Part shown: positions 1 to 5,583 of the stretch, in pieces
How the letters are laid out: every line of letters begins with the position of its first letter
How positions within the stretch are numbered: position 1 is the stretch's first letter
Source: Pseudomonadota bacterium
GTDB lineage: Bacteria > Pseudomonadota > Alphaproteobacteria > Rhizobiales > Xanthobacteraceae
Reading direction: 5' to 3'
DNA length: 5,583 bases
NCBI GenBank assembly: GCA_023405565.1
Contig: JAEXXW010000448.1
Coordinates: forward strand, 1 to 5,583
Position numbers and translations under genes: made by a program
The notes under the pieces: model-generated
What the model was told of the DNA's origin: nothing
The model's database searches: none
The model's input: the letters and a program-made list of their open reading frames with translations, nothing else

Positions 1-233
1 GCGCTGGCGCCCTGTCGGGCTCTCTGGCGGACTTTGGCATCAATGACGATTTCATCAAGAACCTCGGTCAGACCATCCCCCAAGGCTCTTCGGCTCTGTT
101 CGTCCTCGTCAAGAGCGTGACAGAAGACAAGGTGCTGCCGGAAATCGAGCCGTACAAGCCACGTATCCTCAAGACATCACTGTCGAACGAAGAGGAAGCC
201 AAGTTGAAGACCGAGCTTGGCAAGATCGGATGA
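1..233 (+). CDS. DUF1269 domain-containing protein, C-terminal part (5' end outside window)
   Basis: An open frame enters from the left edge (first full codon at position 3) and ends at the TGA at 231-233, giving 76 visible residues. The stretch FGINDDFIKNLG, followed by a Gly-Ser-Ser-Ala-Leu-Phe-Val-Leu-Val segment and then a Val-Leu-(x)n-Leu-Lys-Thr-Ser-Leu-Ser ending, matches what I know of the C-terminal half of DUF1269 proteins. These are small (roughly 160-180 residue) proteins whose middle part usually carries a glycine-rich hydrophobic segment. The first visible residues (AGALSGSLADFG) would be the end of that glycine/alanine-rich segment. The tail after it is charged and probably helical (NEEEAKLKTELGK). 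The biochemical function of the family is not established. The gene is co-directional with the efflux genes downstream, 86 bp away. Whether it shares their transcript cannot be seen. Family assignment is from recognition, not a search. Confidence 0.85.
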   Translation, partial: AGALSGSLADFGINDDFIKNLGQTIPQGSSALFVLVKSVTEDKVLPEIEPYKPRILKTSLSNEEEAKLKTELGKIG

Positions 234-236
234 TGC

Positions 237-253
237 TGCGGCCGCAATTGCGG
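237..253. promoter_or_regulatory. Two overlapping perfect palindromes, possible operator or small hairpin
   Basis: TGCGGCCGCA (237-246) and CCGCAATTGCGG (242-253) are each perfect inverted repeats and share CCGCA. They begin 4 bp after the DUF1269 stop and lie 67 bp before the adaptor start. RND efflux operons are often controlled by dimeric repressors such as TetR or MarR types that bind palindromes of this kind near the promoter, so an operator role is plausible. There is no T-run after the palindromes, so a classical intrinsic terminator is not supported, and I see no convincing -35/-10 pair in the 86-bp gap. Function is inference only. Confidence 0.3.
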
Positions 254-287
254 TGTTTGGTGCTCGCCCGCACGGAATTTCAGAAGT

Positions 288-305
288 CGCGTTGAACGCG
301 TTGAA
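288..305 (+). repeat. Perfect 9-bp tandem duplication (CGCGTTGAA x2)
   Basis: The sequence CGCGTTGAA occurs at 288-296 and again immediately at 297-305, in the leader just before the adaptor gene. The second copy runs into the Shine-Dalgarno sequence, because its final AA is the start of AAGGAG. It may be a chance or slippage-derived duplication, or a direct-repeat protein-binding site overlapping the ribosome binding site. Confidence 0.6.
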
Positions 306-309
306 GGAG
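304..309 (+). promoter_or_regulatory. Shine-Dalgarno sequence of the RND adaptor gene
   Basis: AAGGAG lies 10 bases before the ATG at 320. This supports the ATG at 320 as the start, rather than the in-frame ATGs at 344 (Met9) or 350 (Met11), which have no comparable purine-rich sequence at the right distance. Confidence 0.75.
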
Positions 310-319
310 AATTTGAGCA

Positions 320-1432
320 ATGTCGGCTTCTGATCTCTGCCGGATGTCCATGCGCCGGACATTTTCCGCGGTCGTCATGGTGTTGACTGTTCCGGTTTTG
401 CTTGGTGCCTGTTCGCGTGAAAGCGAAAAGGCCGAGCCGGACATCAGGCCCGTTCGCAGTGTCAAGGTGGAGCGCAAGCAGGCTGGCGTGCCGCTCACTT
501 TCACGGGTCGTATCGAGGCCGAAGACGAGGTTTCGCTCGCATTCCGGATTTCCGGCCGTTTGCAGAAGGTTGCCGCCAATCTTGGCGATCGTATCCAGAC
601 CGGCCAGCTCGTCGCGCAGCTCGAGCCTCAGAATGAAATGAACGCGCTTCGTACCGCGCAGGCTAATCTGACCGCGGCGGAAGGCCAATTGACCCAGGCA
701 CGCAATCACTTTGAGCGGCAGGATACGCTGCTCAAGCAGGGATGGACCACACGCGTCAATCACGACCAGGCGACACAGGCCCTGCAGACCGCCGAAGCGC
801 AGGTCGATGCGGCCCGAGCGCAATTGAAGACGGCCGAGGATCTCGTCGGTTTCACTGACCTGAAGGGCGATGCACCGGGCACCGTCACGGCAACGGGGCC
901 GCGGGCGGGTGAGGTGGTGCAGGTCGGACAGATGATCGTTCGTCTTGCACGCAAGGGCGGCCGCGATGCTGTCTTCGATATTCCCGCGCAATTGATCCGT
1001 TCGGCGCCGAGCGATCCGGCGATCACCGTGACGCTCAGTGACGATCCGAGAGTCTCGGTGCAGGGTCACGTTCGCGAGGTATCGCCGCAGGCCAATCCCG
1101 TCACACGGACCTTCGAGGTCAAGGTCGGTCTGAGCGATCCGCCGGAGGCCATGCGGCTGGGTGCGACGGTGATCGGCCGCATGGAGCTTGCGGCTGTGTC
1201 GGTGTTCGATATTCCGGCCAGCGCGCTGACGCGGGCCAACCAGCAGCCATCGGTCTGGGTGGTTGATCCGAAGAAGAACACCGTCTCGCTCCGCCATGTG
1301 GACGTGGTGCGCTTCGACCAGAACCAGGTCTCCATTTCGAACGGTCTTGAGAATGGCGAGATCGTTGTGACCGCAGGCGTGCAGGCGTTGCATCCGGGTC
1401 AGCAGGTCCGGCTGCTGGGACGCAATCCATGA
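320..1432 (+). CDS. Efflux RND transporter periplasmic adaptor subunit (membrane fusion lipoprotein)
   Basis: A 370-residue protein of usual length for HlyD/AcrA-family adaptors, which link an inner-membrane RND pump to an outer-membrane channel across the periplasm. The N-terminus has a basic MRR (11-13), a hydrophobic stretch (about 15-30) and a lipobox LGAC with Cys31 as the expected lipidated residue, so the mature protein should be a membrane-anchored lipoprotein. Domains in order, by sequence appearance: first half of the barrel-sandwich (lipoyl-like) domain about 65-102 (ISGRLQKVAANLGDRIQTGQ); an Ala/Gln-rich alpha-helical coiled-coil hairpin about 103-177; second lipoyl half about 178-211 (PGTVTATGPRAGEVVQVGQ); beta-barrel about 213-290; membrane-proximal domain about 291-368. 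The start is chosen from the AAGGAG at 304. The stop codon overlaps the permease start (ATGA), typical of a translationally coupled adaptor-pump pair. Transported substrate cannot be read from the sequence. Family assignment is firm; no specific gene name is justified. Confidence 0.95.
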   Translation: MSASDLCRMSMRRTFSAVVMVLTVPVLLGACSRESEKAEPDIRPVRSVKVERKQAGVPLTFTGRIEAEDEVSLAFRISGRLQKVAANLGDRIQTGQLVAQLEPQNEMNALRTAQANLTAAEGQLTQARNHFERQDTLLKQGWTTRVNHDQATQALQTAEAQVDAARAQLKTAEDLVGFTDLKGDAPGTVTATGPRAGEVVQVGQMIVRLARKGGRDAVFDIPAQLIRSAPSDPAITVTLSDDPRVSVQGHVREVSPQANPVTRTFEVKVGLSDPPEAMRLGATVIGRMELAAVSVFDIPASALTRANQQPSVWVVDPKKNTVSLRHVDVVRFDQNQVSISNGLENGEIVVTAGVQALHPGQQVRLLGRNP

Positions 1433-4400
1433 GCGGGTTCAATCTGTCGGAATGGGCGCTCAAGCATCGCTCCATCACCATCTATCTGATGATCATTGCG
1501 GTGTTTGCCGGTCTCGCCTCCTATTATCGGCTCGGCCGCGCGGAAGATCCGACCTTCATTATCAAGACCATGGTCGTGCAGGCGGCCTGGCCCGGCGCGA
1601 CGGTCGAGGAAACGCTCAAGCAGGTCACCGAGCGGCTGGAGCGCAAGCTGCAGGAAACCCCCAATCTTGATTTTCTCCGCAGCTTCACGCGCGCGGGCGT
1701 CACTACGATCTTCGTCAATCTGAAAGGCAGCACCACAGCGCGCGAAGTACCGGACATCTGGTATCATGTGCGCAAGAGCATCGGCGATATCCGTGGCACC
1801 TTGCCGGCCGGCATTGTCGGTCCGGGCTTCAATGACGATTTTGGCGATACGTTCGGCATCATCTACGGCTTCACGGCGGACGGCTTCTCCCATCGGGAAT
1901 TGCGCGATTATGTCGAGAATGTCCGCTCAGAATTGCTGCATGTCCCTGATGTGTCGAAGATCGAGATCCTGGGTGCGCAGGACGAAAGAATCTTCGTCGA
2001 GTTCTCAACCAAGGATCTGGCGACGCTGGGTCTCGATCGCTCGTCTCTGATCGCCGCATTGCAGGCACAGAACATCGTGCAGCCGGCCGGCGCGGTTCAG
2101 ACCGAGAACGAAACCCTGATGTTGCGAGTTTCCGGCGCGTTCATCTCCGAAGAAGATGTCCGGAACATCAACTTCTCCGTGGGGGGGCGCATGTTGCGGT
2201 TAAGCGATATCGCCAACGTGCGCCGTGGCTTCTCTGATCCGCCGCAGCCGATGTTCCGTGTGAATGGCGAGCCCGCGATTGGTCTGGCGATTGCCATGCG
2301 TGACGGCGGCGACATCCTTGCCCTTGGCAAGAACATCAAGGCGGCTATGGCGAAACTCAATGCCAGTTTGCCGCTCGGTGTCGAGCCGCGCCTTGTTGCC
2401 GATCAGGCGGTGACGGTCGAAAGCGCGATTTCGGAATTCATGACGTCGCTCTGGCAGGCGGTCGCCATCATTCTGGTCGTCAGTTTTATCAGTCTCGGCG
2501 TGCGGCCGGGTCTTGTGATCGCGACAGCGATTCCCCTGACGCTCGCCATCGTGTTTTCCATGATGGAGATCGCCAATATTGACATGCAGCGCATTTCGCT
2601 CGGTGCGCTGATCATCGCGCTCGCGCTTCTGGTCGACGATGCGATGACGACAACCGATGCGATGCTGACGCGGCTGGCGCATGGCGACGACAAGGTGGAG
2701 GCAGCAACCTTTGCCTTCCGGACTTATGCCTTCGCCATGCTGGCCGGTACGCTGGTGACCATCGCCGGCTTCGTGCCGGTGGGCTTTGCGGCAAGCTCGG
2801 CTGGTGAATACACCTTCTCGCTCTTTGCCGTTGTCGGCATCACGCTGATCGTGTCTTGGTTCGTGGCTGTCATCTTTGCGCCACTGCTCGGCATTGCCAT
2901 TCTGAAACCGCCGGCAGCCGCGCAAAGCAGCGAACCCGGCTTCGTCTTCCGGACATACAAGAACTTCCTGACGCTCGCGATCCGCGCACGCTGGCTGACC
3001 ATTGCCTTGACGATCGCGATGTTTGTCGCGTCGTTCCTGGCATTGCCGCTGATCCCGCGTCAGTTCTTCCCGTCATCCGACCGGCCGGAACTGCTGGTCG
3101 ATCTCAGTCTGCCGCAGAATGCATCGATCTATGCCAGCGAGAATATCGCCAAGCGGTTCGATGCGGCGCTGAAGGACGACCCCGATGTGGCGCGCTGGAG
3201 CACCTATGTCGGGCGCGGTGCGATCCGCTTCTATCTGCCGTTGAATGTCCAGCTTCCCAACAGCTTCTTCTCGCAGGCGGTGATCGTGGCCAAGGACGTG
3301 CCGGCACGGGAGCGGCTGCACAAGAAGCTCGAAAAGCTCATGGCCGATGAATTCCCGAGTGTCGTTGCGCGTGTTTACCCGCTTGAACTCGGGCCGCCGG
3401 TCGGCTGGCCGATACAATATCGCGTCACGGGTGCTGACATTTCGAAGGTGAGGGAATACGCGCTCCAGCTCGGTGAGCTGATGGCCAAGAATCCTCAAAC
3501 CGTGAACATCAATTACGACTGGATGGAGCCGGCGCGGCAATTGCGTATCCGGATTGATCAGGATGAGGCGCGGCTGCTGGGTCTCAGTTCCCAGTCACTG
3601 GCCAGTACACTCAATACGGTTGTGTCGGGTGTCACCATCACGCAGGTGCGCGATGACATCTATCTGATCGATGTGGTCGTGCGCGCGACCGACCAGCAGC
3701 GGGTATCCCTCGATGCGTTGCGCACGACGGCCATTCCGTTGCCGAACGGACGCACCGTTCCGCTCAGCCAGTTGGCGACGTTCGAATATGAGCAGGAATA
3801 TCCGCTGGTGTGGCGTCGCGACCGCTTGCCGACACTCACCGTGCAGGCCGATATCCGCCCTGGCATTTTGCCGGAGACGGTGGTGTCGGCGCTGACACCC
3901 GAGATCGAGGCATTCTCGAAATCGCTGCCATCGGGCTATCGTGTCGATGTCGGTGGAACGGTCGAGGAAAGCGCCAAGTCGCAGGCGTCGGTTGTTGCCG
4001 TTGTCCCAGCGATGCTGCTGATCATGTTCACGGTGCTGATGTTCCAGCTTCAGAGCTTCCAGAAGCTGTTCATCGTGCTGACGGTCGGGCCGCTCGGCCT
4101 GATCGGTGTGGTCGGCGCATTGCTGATCTCCAACCGGCCGCTCGGCTTCGTTGCCATTCTCGGCATTCTCGCGCTGCTTGGCATGATCACGAAGAATGCC
4201 GTGATCCTGCTTGGTCAGATCGATGCCGAGCGTAATGCTGGAAAGGATGTCATGCAGGCGGCGATCGATGCGAGCAGTGCGCGCTTCCGGCCTATCATGC
4301 TAACGGCCATTTCCACCGTGCTCGGCATGATCCCGATTGCGCCGACCGTATTCTGGGGGCCGATGGCGTTTGCGATCATGGGCGGATTGCTGGTCGCCAC

Positions 4401-4494
4401 GATCCTCACGCTGATCTTCCTGCCGACGCTGTATGTCACCTGGTTCAGTTGGCGGGAAGAGAAACAGGCGCACGCAACAACAAGAGCGGTCTGA
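1429..4494 (+). CDS. Efflux RND transporter permease subunit (AcrB/HAE-like inner-membrane pump)
   Basis: A 1021-residue protein of full family length for proton-driven RND exporters. It has the classic two-fold layout: TM1 near residues 15-33, a large periplasmic loop about 34-338, TM2-TM6 about 339-491, TM7 about 520-541, a second periplasmic loop about 542-853, and TM8-TM12 about 854-1006. The proton-relay residues are present: the Asp pair D403-D404 in TM4 (ALLVDDAM, equivalent to AcrB D407/D408) and K922 in TM10 (GMITKNAVILL, equivalent to AcrB K940). Conserved RFRPIMLTA is at 952-960, and the WPGAT motif of the porter domain is at 54-58. The frame is intact. Translation is probably coupled to the adaptor through the 4-bp ATGA overlap; only a weak purine stretch (TGGGA, 1416-1420) precedes the start. 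The organic-substrate (HAE) type is more likely than a heavy-metal (CzcA) type, but I did not identify substrate-specifying residues, so the substrate is unknown. A close relationship to AcrB itself is not implied. Confidence 0.95.
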   Translation: MSGFNLSEWALKHRSITIYLMIIAVFAGLASYYRLGRAEDPTFIIKTMVVQAAWPGATVEETLKQVTERLERKLQETPNLDFLRSFTRAGVTTIFVNLKGSTTAREVPDIWYHVRKSIGDIRGTLPAGIVGPGFNDDFGDTFGIIYGFTADGFSHRELRDYVENVRSELLHVPDVSKIEILGAQDERIFVEFSTKDLATLGLDRSSLIAALQAQNIVQPAGAVQTENETLMLRVSGAFISEEDVRNINFSVGGRMLRLSDIANVRRGFSDPPQPMFRVNGEPAIGLAIAMRDGGDILALGKNIKAAMAKLNASLPLGVEPRLVADQAVTVESAISEFMTSLWQAVAIILVVSFISLGVRPGLVIATAIPLTLAIVFSMMEIANIDMQRISLGALIIALALLVDDAMTTTDAMLTRLAHGDDKVEAATFAFRTYAFAMLAGTLVTIAGFVPVGFAASSAGEYTFSLFAVVGITLIVSWFVAVIFAPLLGIAILKPPAAAQSSEPGFVFRTYKNFLTLAIRARWLTIALTIAMFVASFLALPLIPRQFFPSSDRPELLVDLSLPQNASIYASENIAKRFDAALKDDPDVARWSTYVGRGAIRFYLPLNVQLPNSFFSQAVIVAKDVPARERLHKKLEKLMADEFPSVVARVYPLELGPPVGWPIQYRVTGADISKVREYALQLGELMAKNPQTVNINYDWMEPARQLRIRIDQDEARLLGLSSQSLASTLNTVVSGVTITQVRDDIYLIDVVVRATDQQRVSLDALRTTAIPLPNGRTVPLSQLATFEYEQEYPLVWRRDRLPTLTVQADIRPGILPETVVSALTPEIEAFSKSLPSGYRVDVGGTVEESAKSQASVVAVVPAMLLIMFTVLMFQLQSFQKLFIVLTVGPLGLIGVVGALLISNRPLGFVAILGILALLGMITKNAVILLGQIDAERNAGKDVMQAAIDASSARFRPIMLTAISTVLGMIPIAPTVFWGPMAFAIMGGLLVATILTLIFLPTLYVTWFSWREEKQAHATTRAV

Positions 4495-4525
4495 TGCGCA
4501 GGAACATGCTTGCTGAAGTCATATT

Positions 4526-4530
4526 GGAGG
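4526..4530 (+). promoter_or_regulatory. Shine-Dalgarno sequence of the DUF3300 gene
   Basis: GGAGG (within TTGGAGG) lies 7 bases before the ATG at 4538. It settles the start there: the ATG at 4531 directly abuts it and opens a different, implausible frame. It sits in the 43-bp gap after the permease stop, which shows no terminator-like hairpin, in keeping with read-through from the pump genes. Confidence 0.75.
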
Positions 4531-4537
4531 ATGTGCA

Positions 4538-5583
4538 ATGAGGCTGAAACAAGCCGTTACGAGGGCGGGCATATCATACGGGCGATCATCGGCGTTTGTT
4601 GCCGTGCTTGCGCTGATGTCCGGCATACAGCCTCTGCATGCGTCATCGTCTCATTCGTTGAAAGACGGCATGGGAGCATTCGCTCAGGCTGCGCCGGCGC
4701 CTGCGGATACGCAGCAGAAGCCGATCTACTCGATGTCGGATCTCGAATATCTGCTGGGCCCGATCGCGCTGTATCCGGATTCGCTTCTTGCAATCCTTCT
4801 GCCGGCGACCGCGTTTCCGCTGCAGATCGTTCAGGCCGATCGGTGGATCGCCAACCACCCGAAGACAATGGCAGCGAATGATTTCTCGCAGGTCGATGCG
4901 ATGTCGTGGGATCCCTCGGTTCAGGCGCTGGCCCGTTTCCCTGATGTCATCAAGATGCTCGCCGACCACCTCGACTGGACCCAGTCGCTCGGCATGGCCT
5001 TTTCGCTTCAGTCGGAAGAGGTGGGAACGGTCATTCAGTTGTTGCGCGCCAAGGCCGAAAATCTTGGCAATCTCAAATCGACACCGGAGCAGGTTGTGAC
5101 GGTGCGTGAGGAGGGGCCGGCGCGCGTCATCTATATCGCGCCTGCCAATCCTGAACGTATCTACGTTCCGGTCTATGATTCTACGACTGTGTTCTACAGC
5201 GCTGTGCCGTCCGCATTGGCGTTTAGCACGGGTGTTATCGTTGGCTCGGTCTGGAACAACCGGTGGGGCTGGAATGACCGTCGCTGGAATCAGGTCTGGA
5301 TCCATCCGCCCGTGTGGCATGCGCCGCCGCCGAACTGGCGCCCGCCCGGCCGTCCCGGTGCAAGACCTCCTGCTGTCTGGCGGCCTGATCGCCCGGGCAA
5401 TCGTCCGGATCGTCCCGGTGTGCGGCCGGACCGTCCCGGCACTCGCCCTGATCGCCCCGGCGTGAGGCCAGACCGTCCGGGCATGCGGCCCGATCGTCCT
5501 GGTGATCGTCCTGGCGTTCGGCCTGATCGTCCCGCAGTGCGTCCTGACCGTCCGGCGGTCCGCCCAGATCGTCCTGTCGCACG
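4538..5583 (+). CDS. DUF3300 domain-containing exported protein with Arg-Pro-Asp repeat tail (3' end outside window)
   Basis: An uninterrupted frame from the ATG at 4538 runs off the right edge; 348 full codons are visible. The N-terminus looks like a secretion signal: basic residues (R2, K4, R9, R16), a hydrophobic core about 19-33, and possible cleavage after LHA35 or after AFAQA51. The central part, about residues 63-215, has the features I associate with DUF3300 (PF11737): SDLEYLLGPIALYPDSLLA near 67-85, then a run containing QADRW, SWDPSVQALARFPDV and, at 198-214, IYIAPANPERIYVPVYD. A Trp/Asn/Arg-rich link (WNNRWGWNDRRW, VWHAPPPNW) follows. From about residue 268 the sequence becomes almost entirely Arg, Pro, Gly and Asp, with heptad repeats from residue 282. 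The family is of unknown function; as I recall, E. coli YacH belongs to it and also has a repeat-rich tail. A periplasmic or envelope location is inferred from the signal. Co-transcription with the upstream pump is likely from the 43-bp spacing, but no role in efflux is shown. Confidence 0.85.
   Translation, partial: MRLKQAVTRAGISYGRSSAFVAVLALMSGIQPLHASSSHSLKDGMGAFAQAAPAPADTQQKPIYSMSDLEYLLGPIALYPDSLLAILLPATAFPLQIVQADRWIANHPKTMAANDFSQVDAMSWDPSVQALARFPDVIKMLADHLDWTQSLGMAFSLQSEEVGTVIQLLRAKAENLGNLKSTPEQVVTVREEGPARVIYIAPANPERIYVPVYDSTTVFYSAVPSALAFSTGVIVGSVWNNRWGWNDRRWNQVWIHPPVWHAPPPNWRPPGRPGARPPAVWRPDRPGNRPDRPGVRPDRPGTRPDRPGVRPDRPGMRPDRPGDRPGVRPDRPAVRPDRPAVRPDRPVA
5381..5581 (+). repeat. Tandem 21-bp coding repeat, heptad consensus RPDRPGx, continuing to window edge
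   Basis: Nine heptads with invariant Arg-Pro-Asp-Arg-Pro start at 5381, 5402, 5423, 5444, 5465, 5486, 5519, 5540 and 5561. A four-residue partial unit (RPGV, 5507-5518) interrupts them after the sixth. Position 6 is Gly in units 1-6, Ala in units 7-8 and Val in unit 9; position 7 varies (N, V, T, V, M, D, V, V, A). Arg codons vary among CGT, CGC, CGG and AGG, Pro among all four codons, and Asp between GAT and GAC, so units match far better as protein than as DNA. Each unit carries two Arg and one Asp, a net positive charge. The tract is probably an extended, disordered or polyproline-like tail. The array is not seen to end inside the window. Confidence 0.9.

Noticed and set aside
234..260. 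Intrinsic terminator after the DUF1269 gene
   Set aside because: The palindromes could form a short hairpin, but there is no following run of T residues; the downstream TGTTTGG is too weak.
68..1393. 441-codon open frame on the minus strand opposite the adaptor gene
   Set aside because: It lies fully antisense to a well-supported adaptor gene. The translation is rich in Arg, His and Asp with no recognisable domain, which is the usual product of reading the complement of GC-biased codons.
2200..2925. 241-codon minus-strand open frame within the permease gene
   Set aside because: Antisense shadow. Its composition is extremely rich in His, Arg, Asp and Gln, and it overlaps conserved transmembrane helices of the real gene.
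4510..4881. + strand open frame starting with TTG or ATG near the permease end
   Set aside because: It is in a different frame from the DUF3300 gene, has no Shine-Dalgarno at the right distance, and its Cys/Ala/Arg-rich translation resembles no protein. The GGAGG at 4526 fits the ATG at 4538.
4643..5320. 225-codon minus-strand open frame opposite the DUF3300 gene
   Set aside because: Composition is biased to Arg, His and Asp, with no family resemblance, while the + strand frame carries a signal sequence and DUF3300 motifs.
5381..5581. Possible CRISPR array
   Set aside because: Units of 21 bp are directly adjacent with no unique spacers, and they encode an in-frame heptad within a larger gene.
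5235..5582. Minus-strand repeat-rich frames (Arg-Gln-Asp-Asp and Pro-Gly-Arg-Ser-Gly types) across the heptad array
   Set aside because: A 21-bp repeat is a multiple of three, so any frame without a stop in one unit stays open across the array. These are mirror images of the DUF3300 tail.

Overview
The window looks like chromosomal DNA from a Gram-negative alphaproteobacterium, most likely of the order Hyphomicrobiales (Bradyrhizobium/Afipia/Rhodopseudomonas-like). This is inferred from the moderately high GC content, the strong G/C third-position bias (which creates long antisense shadow frames), and the gene families present. No rRNA, tRNA or marker gene fixes the taxon.

Layout, all on the + strand: (1) positions 1-233 are the 3' end of a DUF1269 protein gene. 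(2) An 86-bp gap (234-319) holds two overlapping perfect palindromes, a 9-bp tandem duplication and a good Shine-Dalgarno sequence. (3) 320-1432 encodes a lipoprotein periplasmic adaptor (membrane fusion protein) of an RND efflux pump. (4) 1429-4494 encodes the inner-membrane RND permease, overlapping the adaptor gene by 4 bp (ATGA). (5) After a 43-bp gap with its own Shine-Dalgarno, a DUF3300 exported protein gene starts at 4538 and runs off the right edge. Its C-terminal part is a tandem array of Arg-Pro-Asp-Arg-Pro heptads.

The adaptor and permease should form the inner-membrane and periplasmic parts of a proton-driven tripartite efflux pump. No outer-membrane channel gene and no transcriptional regulator is in the window, so the pump either borrows a TolC-like channel encoded elsewhere or has one outside these edges. 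The DUF3300 gene is close enough to be co-transcribed with the pump, and its product should also be in the periplasm or at the envelope. A functional connection is possible but unproven.

Most of the window is conventional efflux-pump sequence. The least explained element is the DUF3300 protein with its low-complexity, positively charged heptad tail. The heptads are conserved in amino acids but scrambled at synonymous positions. I see no clear evidence of a wholly new system, mobile element, CRISPR array or RNA gene.
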